A DNA stretch of 64,000 bases from an uncultured Rothia sp. (GTDB taxonomy: Bacteria; Actinomycetota; Actinomycetes; Actinomycetales; Micrococcaceae): assembly GCA_946221065.1 (NCBI GenBank), contig CAMIIO010000005.1, forward strand, positions 124,001 through 188,000, written 5' to 3'. The position numbers and the translations under genes were made by a program. Under the pieces are notes generated by a model that saw only the letters and a list, made by a program, of their open reading frames with translations, was not told where the DNA came from and made no database searches. How positions within the stretch are numbered: position 1 is the first letter of the stretch; each line of letters begins with the position of its first letter. Below, one piece after another: positions 17,132 to 26,513 of this stretch.

Positions 17132-17704
17132 TTATAAAGCCTTTTTAGCTCCCATCAGTTCAATGATTTCTTCGGCAGCTCGCTCCACAGTGTCGTTGAC
17201 TACAGTGTGATCGAACTCAGGCTCAGCTTCAAGTTCGATCTTGGCAGTCTCTAAACGCTGCGCCTGCTCTTCTTCGGATTCTGTACCGCGACCAGTCAGA
17301 CGACTCACTAATTCATCCCAGCTGGGAGGAGCCAAGAAAATGAGATTAGCTTCCGGCATCGAGTTACGAATCTGTCGGGCACCCTGAAGGTCCACTTCAA
17401 CCAAAATATGGGCGCCTTTTTCAAGGGCGCGCTCAATCTGGTTGCGCATTGTTCCGTAGCGATAAGAATTATGAACCAGTGCCCATTCGAGCATTTGACG
17501 GTTCTTCACCATCGAATCAAATTCTTCATCAGAAACAAAATAGTAATGCACCCCTTCTTCCTCACCTGGGCGAGGGTCACGAGTGGTGGCTGAGACAGAG
17601 AATTTTACGTGCGGATAGTGTTCCCGGATGTATTCCGAAACCGAACCCTTACCTACCGCCGTAGGTCCTGCCAGTACCGTCAGCTGAGTCTTCTGGTCAG
17701 TCAC
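17132..17704 (-). CDS. gmk: Guanylate kinase
   Basis: Phosphorylates GMP to GDP. The 190-aa protein has the P-loop LAGPTAVGKGSVSEY at the N-terminus, the GMP-binding FSVSATTRDPRPGEEEGVHYYF motif, and VDLQGARQIRNSMPEA. The glycine usually found after the first Gly-Pro-Ser is replaced (GPTAVGKG instead of GPSGVGKG), which should not affect function. Start is GTG at 17704. The mihF stop lies 11 bases upstream; mihF-gmk is a conserved actinobacterial pair. Confidence 0.97.
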   Translation of the reverse strand: MTDQKTQLTVLAGPTAVGKGSVSEYIREHYPHVKFSVSATTRDPRPGEEEGVHYYFVSDEEFDSMVKNRQMLEWALVHNSYRYGTMRNQIERALEKGAHILVEVDLQGARQIRNSMPEANLIFLAPPSWDELVSRLTGRGTESEEEQAQRLETAKIELEAEPEFDHTVVNDTVERAAEEIIELMGAKKAL

Positions 17705-17715
17705 TTGAAACCACC

Positions 17716-18030
17716 TTAGTGTTCGAGGTATTCGATAAGTGCTCGTCGCTGGTGAATACCTAAACCGCGAAGCCGGCGCGACGAGGCAATATTAAGTTCT
17801 TTCAGAATTGCTTCGGCTCGTACCTCGCCAATGCTCGGAAGAGCCATCAGTAAATCTGTTACTTTCAGTCTACTCACAGCTTCATCAGAATCGGCGCGAG
17901 TTAACACTTGTGAAATGGTTATTTTTCCATTTTTTAGTGAATCTTTGACTTCAGCGCGAGTACTGCGGGCAAGTTTTGCTTTTTCGCGGGCTGCAGCGCG
18001 TTCAGTTTCGGTCAGTGGGCGCAATGCCAT
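17716..18030 (-). CDS. mihF: Actinobacterial integration host factor (mIHF)
   Basis: A 104-aa nucleoid-associated protein of the mycobacterial IHF type, unrelated to E. coli IHF; it bends DNA and contributes to nucleoid order. The sequence runs from MALRPLTETERAAAREKA through a long basic N-terminal helix to DLLMALPSIGEVRAEAILKE and RRLRGLGIHQRRALIEYL, the helix-two-turn-helix DNA-binding region. Length is as expected. The ATG at 18030 has AAGGGG about 9 bases upstream. Its leader carries two competing stem-loops and a likely promoter, listed separately. Confidence 0.95.
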   Translation of the reverse strand: MALRPLTETERAAAREKAKLARSTRAEVKDSLKNGKITISQVLTRADSDEAVSRLKVTDLLMALPSIGEVRAEAILKELNIASSRRLRGLGIHQRRALIEYLEH

Positions 18031-18079
18031 GATGGATTCCCCTTAATAAAAGTTTGCGAAGTGAAAATTGAGTAAATTT

Positions 18080-18130
18080 GGTGCGAACCAAAACCGAACG
18101 AATATGGCTCGCACCCCGAAGGGCACGAGC
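18080..18130 (-). promoter_or_regulatory. mihF leader with two competing stem-loops
   Basis: On the minus strand GCTCGTGCCC and GGGTGCGAGC (18107-18130) form a 10-bp stem with two G-U pairs and a 4-base loop. The 3' arm of that stem can instead pair with the downstream GGTTCGCACC (18079-18088), about 10 bp with one wobble. The two structures exclude each other. They lie between the predicted mihF promoter and its ribosome-binding site, so a regulatory role is possible; the upstream stem could also be a weak pyrF terminator. Confidence 0.4.
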
Positions 18131-18146
18131 TACACCGTTTTCGGTT

Positions 18147-18174
18147 GATATAAACCTAACACTTAAGGGGACAA
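18147..18174 (-). promoter_or_regulatory. Predicted promoter of mihF
   Basis: Minus-strand TTGTCC (18174-18169), 16 bases, then TATATC (18152-18147). Both boxes resemble vegetative sigma-factor elements, and they lie about 117 bases before the mihF start in a gap of 233 bases. The rest of the gap toward pyrF holds no ORF I recognise. Confidence 0.4.
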
Positions 18175-18263
18175 ACTTTTTGCGTAGTAAATCTACCCCT
18201 ACCCTGTGGTTATTTATCTGGACAAATTATTCCACTAATAGGCGACGCGATAATAAATTTGTG

Positions 18264-19121
18264 TCAGATAATAAAACCCAAAAGTGTTTCATTATGAGAT
18301 TTGATCGAAGCTGTGAGATCTTCAACACGCGGTCCGTGTCGTAGGATTTCTCTACTTGAATTCACTAAAATCTGGCTCTCACTACCAGCAAAGACCTCAT
18401 AAAGGGTCTGGGCAGTTGCTCCTTGCGCCCCATATCCCGGTGCCAAAATAGGGCCGTTGAAAGAACTCAAATCAATCTCAAGTTTTTTCAAGGCATCCCC
18501 CACCGTAGCTCCGATAACTAGACCACAAGAACCCATATCGGTGAACTTTTCCCGAGCGTTCTCACGCTCGGCGTCCGCAATAATACCGGCTGCCACAGAG
18601 TCCGTACCACCCACATGTTGAACCGTCTGACCTTCCGGGTTAGACGTTAGAGCCAATACAAAAGTTCCACGGTTTTGCTGTTGTGCCGTATCGAACGCAG
18701 GACGTAACGATTCAAACCCTAAATAGGGGCTAACCGTTACTGAATCAGTACCCAAAGGAGAATTCTCCCCCAGCCACGTTTCGGCATAAGCAGCCATAGT
18801 GGATCCAATATCTCCACGTTTTGCATCCGCAATAACTAACACATCTGCCGAACGAGCTTCTACCAAAAGCCTCTCCAACACCGCTATGCCAGCAGAGCCA
18901 AATCGCTCAAAAAAAGCAACCTGAGGTTTGATAACTGCTGCGTGACCTTGAGCCGCTTCCAATACAGAGAGAGAAAACTTCTCAGCACCTTGAGCAGTAT
19001 TATCTAAACCCCACCGCTGAAGCAAGGTAGCGTGCGGGTCCACTCCAACACAGAGTGGACCGTACTGCCGCATTGCCTGAGCCAATCGGTCTCCAAAACC
19101 TTGTCCAGGCGTCATCGTCAT
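18264..19121 (-). CDS. pyrF: Orotidine 5'-phosphate decarboxylase (type 2)
   Basis: Last step of de novo UMP synthesis. The 285-aa protein is longer than the E. coli type and matches the type 2 subfamily found in actinobacteria, with CVGVDPHATLLQRWGL near the N-terminus, the catalytic VIADAKRGDIGSTM motif, VSPYLGFESL, and APGYGAQGAT near the phosphate site. Its start overlaps the carB stop by ATGA, and it is the last gene of the pyr operon. Confidence 0.96.
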   Translation of the reverse strand: MTMTPGQGFGDRLAQAMRQYGPLCVGVDPHATLLQRWGLDNTAQGAEKFSLSVLEAAQGHAAVIKPQVAFFERFGSAGIAVLERLLVEARSADVLVIADAKRGDIGSTMAAYAETWLGENSPLGTDSVTVSPYLGFESLRPAFDTAQQQNRGTFVLALTSNPEGQTVQHVGGTDSVAAGIIADAERENAREKFTDMGSCGLVIGATVGDALKKLEIDLSSFNGPILAPGYGAQGATAQTLYEVFAGSESQILVNSSREILRHGPRVEDLTASIKSHNETLLGFII

Positions 19122-22100
19122 GAACCCTGAACCTCACTCTGAGCCTGGATAAGTGCCTTACCGTGCTCCTGCATGCTCATCACATCCCAACTGTGCTCAC
19201 GCATTGCCTGAATTGCTTGAACAACTGCACCGAACTCGGACACCGTCGTAATAACCGGAATGCCCACAGAGGTTGCTGCCGCACGAATCTCGTAGCCATC
19301 CCCACGAGCCTGGCCACCGCTAGGAGAATTCAAAATCATGTCTACTTCACCGTTATTGATCAAATCAACAATTGATTTTTCGCCCTCCTGAACCTCTCCA
19401 ATCTTGGGCACGACCACAGACTGCACACCATTGCGACGAAGCACCGTAGCTGTTCCTCCTGTGGAAAGGATTTCAAATCCAAGAGACTCCAACATTCGCA
19501 CATACACAATAGTGTTTCGCTTATCCCGGTTAGCTACCGAGACAAAAACCTTGCCCTCTGTAGGAAGCTTCATCCCTGCGCCGGCGGCAGCCTTAGCAAA
19601 AGCCGTATCAAAATGACGATGTAAGCCCATCACTTCACCTGTAGAACGCATTTCTGGACTCAACAAAGAATCGACGACGACGCCCTCAGGAGTTCGGAAA
19701 CGACTAAACGGAAGTACAACCTCCTTGACCGCAATTGCCGTGTCATTTGGCAAAGAAGCGCCATCCATGTGGGCCGGGATAACTCCCTGCTCCTTCAAAT
19801 CTGCAATGGTCTTGCCTGTACCAATCAGCACAGCAGCCTTAGCCATTTGCACTCCGGTAGCCTTTGACACGAAAGGCACGGTACGAGAGGCACGCGGATT
19901 AGCTTCGATCACGTAGAGAACATCAGATTGCAGGGCAAACTGAATATTGATCAGACCCTTAACTCCAACTCCCTGAGCAATCTTAAACGTAGCTTCTTTC
20001 ACACGTTCAAGAACATCCGGTCCCAAAGTTACCGGAGGAAGAGTACAAGCGGAGTCACCGGAATGAATACCAGCCTCCTCAATATGCTCCATAACGCCAC
20101 CAAGGTACATTTCTTGGCCATCAAAGAGCGCGTCGACGTCAATCTCGATAGCATCTTCTAAGAACTTATCAATCAATGCAGGCTGAGAAGGCGAAACTTC
20201 GGTGGCGTTCTCAAGATACCGTGCGAGCTGCTCCTCTTCATACACGATTTCCATACCACGACCGCCTAGAACATACGACGGACGAACCAGAACAGGATAA
20301 CCAATATCGTTCGCAATTCGTTGAGCGTTCTCAAAGGTAAAGGCAGTGCCATTCTTCGGAGAAAGCAACTTTGCTTCTTCTAGAACACGAGAAAACTCGC
20401 CACGATCCTCGGCAAGATCAATCGCTTCCGGAGTAGTACCAAGAATGGGAACGCCTGCAGCCTTCAAAGCGCTTGCTAGCTTCAGAGGAGTCTGTCCACC
20501 GAGCTGAACAAAGACACCCAGCAAGCCACCGGATTGGCGTTCTTTCTCAACAATCTCCATCACATCTTCAAAAGTGAGCGGTTCAAAATAGAGTCGAGTA
20601 GAAATGTCATAGTCAGTTGAAACCGTCTCCGGGTTACAATTCACCATAACTGTCTCATACCCTGCCTCACGTAGCACCAACGAAGCATGCACACAAGAAT
20701 AATCGAACTCAATACCCTGACCAATACGGTTCGGTCCCGAACCCAAGATCATGATAGATGGCTTCGAGTGCTGGGGAACCTCGTCTTCCTGATCGTATGA
20801 AGAATAGAAGTACGGGGTGAAAGACTCAAATTCCGCTGCGCAAGTATCCACGGTCTTGAATACCGGACGAACACCCAATGCATGACGGATACCGCGAACA
20901 ACGTCCTCCGTATAGCCGCTGATTTCTGCAAGCTGAGCATCAGAGAAACCGTGACGCTTTGCCAGCCGCAATACCGTTTCGTTAAGCTCCTTATGCTCAG
21001 CAATCTCCTCAGCTACCTCGTTAATCAACTGCAGCTGATCCAAGAACCAAGGATCAATTCCCGTAGCCTCATACATTTGCTCAACGGTGGCTCCAGCAAA
21101 AAGGGCACGTTGAACCTGGTGGATGCGCTCAGTCGTTGGAGTTTTAGTCTGCTCAATCAAACCAGCTAGCTCAGACTCCGAGAGGTTCTCTTGTTTAAAG
21201 GAGAAAGAGGAACCCTTCTGCTCCAATGAGCGCATAGCCTTTTGCAATGCTTCAGTGAAGTTACGGCCTAGAGCCATTGCCTCGCCCACAGACTTCATGG
21301 TGGTAGTGAGGGTAGGATCAGCTGCCGGGAACTTCTCAAAAGCAAATCGAGGGCACTTCACCACGATGTAATCGAGGGTGGGTTCAAATGAAGCCGGAGT
21401 CTTCTGGGTAATATCGTTGGGGATTTCATCTAACGTGTACCCAAGGGAAAGCTTGGTAGCAATCTTTGCAATGGGGAAACCGGTTGCCTTTGAAGCTAAC
21501 GCCGAAGACCGAGAAACACGCGGATTCATTTCAATGACAATAATGCGACCGGTCTTGGGATCAACAGCAAACTGGATATTACATCCGCCAGTATCCACAC
21601 CCACTTCACGAATCACATTAATCGAAATATCACGGAGCTTCTGGTATTCCCGATCCGTCAACGTTAGTGCAGGAGCAACAGTAATCGAGTCACCGGTATG
21701 AACACCGACGGGATCAAAATTTTCGATAGAACAAACAACCACTACGTTGTCATTCTTATCGCGCATCATCTCCAACTCGTATTCTTTCCAGCCCAAAATA
21801 GACTCTTCCAGCAATACTTCGCTAGTTGGGCTGTATTGAATACCAGCACCGGCAATACGGTACAAATCTTCTTCGTTGTAGGCCATACCCGAGCCAAGAC
21901 CGCCCATCGTAAAGGATGGGCGAACCACCATAGGATAACCAAGAACCTCGGCAGCCTTCAGCGCCTCATCCATGGAGTGCACGATTTCAGAGCGAGCAGA
22001 TTCTCCTCCGGCTCGCTCAACCACACCCTTAAAAGCCTCACGGTCTTCACCAAGATTGATCGCCTCAATGTTAGCACCAATCAACTCTACGTTGTACTTT

Positions 22101-22426
22101 TCTAGTACTCCTGCAGCATCCAACGAGATAGCTGCATTTAGCGCAGTCTGTCCACCCAAAGTAGGAAGAATCGCGTCGGGACGTTCTTTTTCAATAATAG
22201 TTTCGATAACGTCTGGAGTAATCGGTTCAATATACGTAGCGTCAGCGAATTCGGGATCCGTCATAATCGTTGCAGGGTTCGAATTCACCAAGATGACTCG
22301 AATACCCTCTTCTTTTAGCACACGAAGTGCCTGAGTGCCCGAATAATCAAATTCCGCTGCCTGACCAATCACAATGGGGCCAGAACCAATAACCAGTACG
22401 GAGTTGAGATCTGTTCTGCGTGGCAT
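19118..22426 (-). CDS. carB: Carbamoyl-phosphate synthase large subunit
   Basis: Makes carbamoyl phosphate from bicarbonate, ATP and ammonia passed from CarA; it feeds pyrimidine and arginine synthesis. The 1102-aa protein has two homologous ATP-grasp halves, the first beginning with SVLVIGSGPIVIGQAAEFDY, the second with IMILGSGPNRIGQGIEFDY around residue 560, and a C-terminal MGS-like allosteric domain (VFVSVANRDKRN through STGGTATVLRRNG). Length is typical. It follows carA by 24 bases and overlaps pyrF. Confidence 0.98.
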   Translation of the reverse strand: MPRRTDLNSVLVIGSGPIVIGQAAEFDYSGTQALRVLKEEGIRVILVNSNPATIMTDPEFADATYIEPITPDVIETIIEKERPDAILPTLGGQTALNAAISLDAAGVLEKYNVELIGANIEAINLGEDREAFKGVVERAGGESARSEIVHSMDEALKAAEVLGYPMVVRPSFTMGGLGSGMAYNEEDLYRIAGAGIQYSPTSEVLLEESILGWKEYELEMMRDKNDNVVVVCSIENFDPVGVHTGDSITVAPALTLTDREYQKLRDISINVIREVGVDTGGCNIQFAVDPKTGRIIVIEMNPRVSRSSALASKATGFPIAKIATKLSLGYTLDEIPNDITQKTPASFEPTLDYIVVKCPRFAFEKFPAADPTLTTTMKSVGEAMALGRNFTEALQKAMRSLEQKGSSFSFKQENLSESELAGLIEQTKTPTTERIHQVQRALFAGATVEQMYEATGIDPWFLDQLQLINEVAEEIAEHKELNETVLRLAKRHGFSDAQLAEISGYTEDVVRGIRHALGVRPVFKTVDTCAAEFESFTPYFYSSYDQEDEVPQHSKPSIMILGSGPNRIGQGIEFDYSCVHASLVLREAGYETVMVNCNPETVSTDYDISTRLYFEPLTFEDVMEIVEKERQSGGLLGVFVQLGGQTPLKLASALKAAGVPILGTTPEAIDLAEDRGEFSRVLEEAKLLSPKNGTAFTFENAQRIANDIGYPVLVRPSYVLGGRGMEIVYEEEQLARYLENATEVSPSQPALIDKFLEDAIEIDVDALFDGQEMYLGGVMEHIEEAGIHSGDSACTLPPVTLGPDVLERVKEATFKIAQGVGVKGLINIQFALQSDVLYVIEANPRASRTVPFVSKATGVQMAKAAVLIGTGKTIADLKEQGVIPAHMDGASLPNDTAIAVKEVVLPFSRFRTPEGVVVDSLLSPEMRSTGEVMGLHRHFDTAFAKAAAGAGMKLPTEGKVFVSVANRDKRNTIVYVRMLESLGFEILSTGGTATVLRRNGVQSVVVPKIGEVQEGEKSIVDLINNGEVDMILNSPSGGQARGDGYEIRAAATSVGIPVITTVSEFGAVVQAIQAMREHSWDVMSMQEHGKALIQAQSEVQGS

Positions 22427-22450
22427 GTATCTATATTTCCTTCGCTGGGA

Positions 22451-23614
22451 TTAGTTCTTCTTGTCAATCATCAGATTAACAAAGCGGTCAAAAAGATAAG
22501 CGGCATCGTGCGGTCCTGCTGCTGCCTCGGGGTGATACTGAACCGAGAAAGCAGGAATATCAAGACAACGTAGCCCCTCCACGACGTCGTCATTCAAACA
22601 AACATGGGATACTTCTACCTTGCCAAATTCAGCGTTAGGAGCAGTTACCGCATCGTCTAGAGGAGCATCTACCGCGAAGCCATGATTATGTGCGGTAATT
22701 TCTACCTTATTAGTGGTGCGATCCATCACCGGTTGATTAATACCGCGGTGACCGAACTTGAGCTTATAAGTTCCAAAGCCAAGAGCTCGACCGAGTAGCT
22801 GATTACCAAAGCAGATTCCAAAGAATGGGTAGCCGGCGCGCAAAACCTCTTGCAAAAGTTCCACCTGAGCATCTGCAGTAGCCGGGTCTCCGGGACCATT
22901 GGAGAAAAATACGCCGTCCGGATTCAAGGCTTTAATATCCGCAAAGGTAGCCGTTGCCGGCAAAACATGAACTCGCACACCACGTTCGGCGAATCGTTGC
23001 GGGGTCATCGACTTAATCCCCAAATCTAGGGCAACTAACTCTGCCCGCGGATCCTCCTGCCAGCCATGTGCAGAAGGCTCCACCACGTAAGCAGAATCAA
23101 TAGAAACAGAATCGGCAAGTTGACGCCCCTGCATCTGCTCAGATCCCTGCACCTTCGTTACCAATTCAGCCAGCGGAGAAGCAGCGTCATCTCCGCAGAA
23201 AATACCGGCACGCATGGAACCAGAATCACGAAGATGACGGGTCAATGCGCGAGTATCAATACCCTCGATACCTACGATGTTTTGTTCTTGTAGCTGGTCA
23301 TCAAGACTCTGCTCGGAACGCCAATTCGACGGACGTCGTGCTGCGTCACGAACAACATAACCTGATACCCAGATCTTACGAGACTCTGCATCTTCTGCGT
23401 TCACACCGGTATTACCGATATGTGGCGCGGTCTGAACCACAATCTGTCCCGCATAGGAAGGATCGGTTAGAGTCTCCTGATAGCCGGTCATACCGGTAGA
23501 GAAAACCGCCTCGCCAAAAGTAGTTCCGGTAGCTCCATAGGAACGACCATAAAAAGCGGTTCCATCTTCCAGAACGAGCACTGCGCTATTTTCGTTGAGT
23601 GCTAAGTTCGTCAT
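22451..23614 (-). CDS. carA: Carbamoyl-phosphate synthase small subunit
   Basis: Glutaminase subunit supplying ammonia to CarB. The 387-aa protein has the N-terminal CarA domain (LVLEDGTAFYGRSYGATG, then FSTGMTGYQETLTDPSY) and a C-terminal class I amidotransferase domain with the catalytic Cys in GICFGNQLLGRALG and the His/Glu in QYHPEAAAGP. It is 81 bases from the upstream PH-like gene, the widest gap in this operon. Confidence 0.97.
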   Translation of the reverse strand: MTNLALNENSAVLVLEDGTAFYGRSYGATGTTFGEAVFSTGMTGYQETLTDPSYAGQIVVQTAPHIGNTGVNAEDAESRKIWVSGYVVRDAARRPSNWRSEQSLDDQLQEQNIVGIEGIDTRALTRHLRDSGSMRAGIFCGDDAASPLAELVTKVQGSEQMQGRQLADSVSIDSAYVVEPSAHGWQEDPRAELVALDLGIKSMTPQRFAERGVRVHVLPATATFADIKALNPDGVFFSNGPGDPATADAQVELLQEVLRAGYPFFGICFGNQLLGRALGFGTYKLKFGHRGINQPVMDRTTNKVEITAHNHGFAVDAPLDDAVTAPNAEFGKVEVSHVCLNDDVVEGLRCLDIPAFSVQYHPEAAAGPHDAAYLFDRFVNLMIDKKN

Positions 23615-23695
23615 TGATCATGTCCTCACATGGTTGTTCTATCTTGCTCAAACAAGCAAAATATTTAGAAGTTTTAGTACAGCAAAATCTACAAA

Positions 23696-24193
23696 TTACG
23701 TCACCACAAAATCTCGTAGAGAATCCAGCACAATTTGCTGATCGTGTGTGTACTGAGTACGCATGGCTGAATCTACTTCAGCACCGTTTAATTTCCAGCT
23801 CAGCTGCAATAGACCATCTTTTTCTACAAATTTTCCGTTCATACCAGAAGTAGTACCAACAGCAACGATGTCTTCACGCGGAATAAATACATCCTGCGCG
23901 CCGGTTCGAGAAAAGATGAGAGCATCTTCAAAGATGAATAACGTACACGCTGATTTAAACCCCAGAGAATCTACAGATACTCTGTCTAGCCAATCCCCAT
24001 GCACAGTAGTTCCTACGTATGTTCCAGAAACAGCTACTAAAGGTGCCAGGTTCTCATACGCTGAAGGAACTTCCTGAAGATGACCCAACCCTTTTTGTCT
24101 GCCCTGACGTGCCTGCCACCCCCACCACATGAGGGCGCAAGTTACCACGATAAAAAGCACACAAATAAGAGTAGGAACGAGCCGATCTTCCAT
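23696..24193 (-). CDS. Membrane-anchored PH-like domain protein in the pyr operon
   Basis: A 165-aa protein with an N-terminal membrane anchor (about residues 6-26, VPTLICVLFIVVTCALMWWG), a short basic stretch and a soluble beta-rich C-terminal region (about 50-160) that resembles the small PH-like domains found at this position in actinobacterial pyr operons; I recall such proteins between pyrC and carA in Arthrobacter and relatives. No catalytic motif is visible. Its start overlaps or abuts the pyrC stop at 24193, so it is cotranscribed with pyrimidine genes. Function unknown; a transport or membrane-tethering role is only a guess. Confidence 0.7.
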   Translation of the reverse strand: MEDRLVPTLICVLFIVVTCALMWWGWQARQGRQKGLGHLQEVPSAYENLAPLVAVSGTYVGTTVHGDWLDRVSVDSLGFKSACTLFIFEDALIFSRTGAQDVFIPREDIVAVGTTSGMNGKFVEKDGLLQLSWKLNGAEVDSAMRTQYTHDQQIVLDSLRDFVVT

Positions 24194-25509
24194 TAGTTGC
24201 TCCGACTATGCCGTACTGGAGTATTCAGCTTTCCATTAAGCACCGTGGCGTGACCTTCATAAAAAGTTGCTCGCACTTCACCAGGAACAGTCATCTGTCG
24301 GTAAGGATTATTCTTACCTTTAGTAGCTTGTTCAGCAGGTTCAATAACACGTTGCGCGGACGGATCAACCAGCACAATGTTTGCCGGCTCCCCCACTTCA
24401 AGCGGGCGTCCCTGATCCTGTGCAAGACCGATTTCTGCAGGCTTAGTACTCATAATTCGAGCCACATCAGACCACTGAATCAAGCCAGTGTCTACCAATG
24501 TCATTTGCACGATGGAAAGTGCCTGTTCAAGACCTGTCATGCCATTAGCAGCACATGCCCACTCACAGTCTTTCGCTTCTGCCGGATGCGGGGCGTGATC
24601 GGTACCGATAATATCAATGGTTCCATCAGCTACCGCCTGCCGTAGCGCCAAAACATCTTCTTCAGTACGTAACGGTGGGTTGACCTTATACACCGGATCA
24701 TAGCTGCGAACTAACTCATCAGTTAGCAGGAGGTGATGAGGCGTAGCTTCCGCTGTGACCTCGATACCGCGCTCTTTAGCCCAGCGAATAATCTCAACAG
24801 AACCTTTGGTTGAAAGGTGACAGATATGCAAACGGGATTTCACATGATCCGCCAATAGAACATCACGAGCAATAATAGATTCCTCCGCTACAGCCGGCCA
24901 ACCTTGGAGCCCTAACTCTGCCGAGACAACGCCTTCGTTCATCTGAGCATTCTCGGTCAATCGTGGCTCCTGGGCGTGCTGAGCGATGACGCCGTCAAAG
25001 GTTTTCACGTACTCCAATGCACGACGCATAAGAGCAGGATCCCATACGCACATACCATCGTCAGAAAATACTCGCACCTGCGCCGCAGAATCCGCCATAG
25101 CCCCGATCTCGGCTAGGCGTTCACCTTTCAAACCATTAGTGACAGCACCAATTGGCTGCACCTTTACCCAGCCAGACTCTTCACCCAGCCTAGCTACCTG
25201 CTCTACCACACCTGCAGAATCCGCTACGGGCTGTGAATTAGCCATAGCAAATACAGCAGTGTATCCGCCTAGCGCCGCAGCCCGAGTACCAGTCTCTACA
25301 GTTTCGGCATCCTCCTGACCAGGTTCGCGTAAGTGAGTGTGTAAATCTACCAACCCCGGAAGAGCAATCAGCCCGTCCGCATCAATAACTTCAGCATCTG
25401 CAGCAGAGAGGTCGGCACCCACCTCAGCAATCTTGCCGTCTTTGATTAACAGATCAGCAGTTTTCTCTCCCATAAGGGAAGCATTTTTAATAAGATATGA
25501 AGTAGACAT
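24193..25509 (-). CDS. pyrC: Dihydroorotase
   Basis: Cyclises carbamoyl aspartate to dihydroorotate. The 438-aa protein belongs to the long class I type: zinc-binding DLHTHLREPGQEDAETVETG (about residues 55-75), ICHLSTKGSVE, and the metal motif GTDHAPHPAEAK near the C-terminal third. The start ATG is 21 bases after the pyrB stop. It shares its last base region with the downstream PH-like gene. Confidence 0.97.
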   Translation of the reverse strand: MSTSYLIKNASLMGEKTADLLIKDGKIAEVGADLSAADAEVIDADGLIALPGLVDLHTHLREPGQEDAETVETGTRAAALGGYTAVFAMANSQPVADSAGVVEQVARLGEESGWVKVQPIGAVTNGLKGERLAEIGAMADSAAQVRVFSDDGMCVWDPALMRRALEYVKTFDGVIAQHAQEPRLTENAQMNEGVVSAELGLQGWPAVAEESIIARDVLLADHVKSRLHICHLSTKGSVEIIRWAKERGIEVTAEATPHHLLLTDELVRSYDPVYKVNPPLRTEEDVLALRQAVADGTIDIIGTDHAPHPAEAKDCEWACAANGMTGLEQALSIVQMTLVDTGLIQWSDVARIMSTKPAEIGLAQDQGRPLEVGEPANIVLVDPSAQRVIEPAEQATKGKNNPYRQMTVPGEVRATFYEGHATVLNGKLNTPVRHSRSN

Positions 25510-25530
25510 AAAATTACTCTTCTCTGTTCG

Positions 25531-26511
25531 CTAGTTAGTGTAGAAATCTGCTGCGCTGCCACCGGTCATCAACAAATACAGCACCGCCATTCGCACAGAA
25601 ACCCCATTATTTACCTGACGCAGGACCCACGATTGGTCGGAATCTGCAGCCACGGTGCTAATCTCCAAGCCGCGGTTCATTGGACCGGGATGCAAAATTG
25701 CGGTTTCATGCGAGCTCTGATTCAAACGCTCAAAACGTTCTGGAGTAAGCCCCCATAGTCTCGAATATTCCTCAGTGCTCGGAAAAAATGCGGCGTTCAT
25801 ACGCTCACGTTGAATACGTAAAAGCATAACGGCGTCCACACCCGTATCTAATGCTTCATCGAGGTTATAAAAAACTTCACACGGCCAATGCTCAATCTCT
25901 ACAGGCAAGAGTGTTGGTGGGGCAACAAATACGACTTCTGCGCCTAAAGTATGCAATAGCCAGAGGTTTGATCTTGCTACACGCGAATGGAGAATATCGC
26001 CTACAATTGCAACTCTCATGCCTTCTAAAGTAGCCCCTCGAGTAGGGATACCTTTCTTCTGCTCTTGAAATTGGCGTAAGGTCATTGCATCCAACAGAGC
26101 CTGCGTGGGGTGAGCATGGGTTCCATCGCCAGCGTTCAGAATAGGAACATCAACCCATCCCGCTTCAGCAAGACGCTGTGGAGCTCCAGAAGCGCCGTGT
26201 CGAATCACAATCGCATCAGCATTAATTGCTGCCAAGGTCTGAGCCGTATCTTTTAAAGACTCCCCTTTTGAAACGGAAGATCCTTTAGCTGAAAAATTAA
26301 TAATATCTGCAGAAAGACGTTTCTCCGCCGTCTCAAAAGAAATCCGAGTACGTGTGGAATCCTCAAAAAATAAGTTAACCACGGTGCGTCCTTGTAGAGC
26401 AGGAAGTTTTTTCACGCTCCGCTGACCCACTTCACTCATAAAGTCTGCGGTATCGAGAATGTCCAGAACTTCATCTAATGAAAGATCACGGGTGTCCAAA
26501 AGGTGCTTCAT
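25531..26511 (-). CDS. pyrB: Aspartate carbamoyltransferase catalytic subunit
   Basis: Joins carbamoyl phosphate and aspartate, the first committed step of pyrimidine synthesis. The 326-aa protein has the carbamoyl-phosphate motif FFEDSTRTRISFE, the HPTQALLDAMTL motif and the C-terminal aspartate-binding segment HPGPMNRGLE. No regulatory pyrI is present, so control is likely through PyrR. It starts 2 bases after the pyrR stop. Confidence 0.97.
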   Translation of the reverse strand: MKHLLDTRDLSLDEVLDILDTADFMSEVGQRSVKKLPALQGRTVVNLFFEDSTRTRISFETAEKRLSADIINFSAKGSSVSKGESLKDTAQTLAAINADAIVIRHGASGAPQRLAEAGWVDVPILNAGDGTHAHPTQALLDAMTLRQFQEQKKGIPTRGATLEGMRVAIVGDILHSRVARSNLWLLHTLGAEVVFVAPPTLLPVEIEHWPCEVFYNLDEALDTGVDAVMLLRIQRERMNAAFFPSTEEYSRLWGLTPERFERLNQSSHETAILHPGPMNRGLEISTVAADSDQSWVLRQVNNGVSVRMAVLYLLMTGGSAADFYTN

Positions 26512-26513
26512 AT

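Noticed and set aside
18078..18344. Plus-strand 88-codon frame in the mihF-pyrF gap
   Set aside because: It overlaps the pyrF end and the mihF leader structure, has no ribosome-binding site and no known motif.
21123..22334. Plus-strand frames up to 135 codons antisense to carB
   Set aside because: They lie inside carB, lack ribosome-binding sites and recognisable motifs, and are expected by chance.
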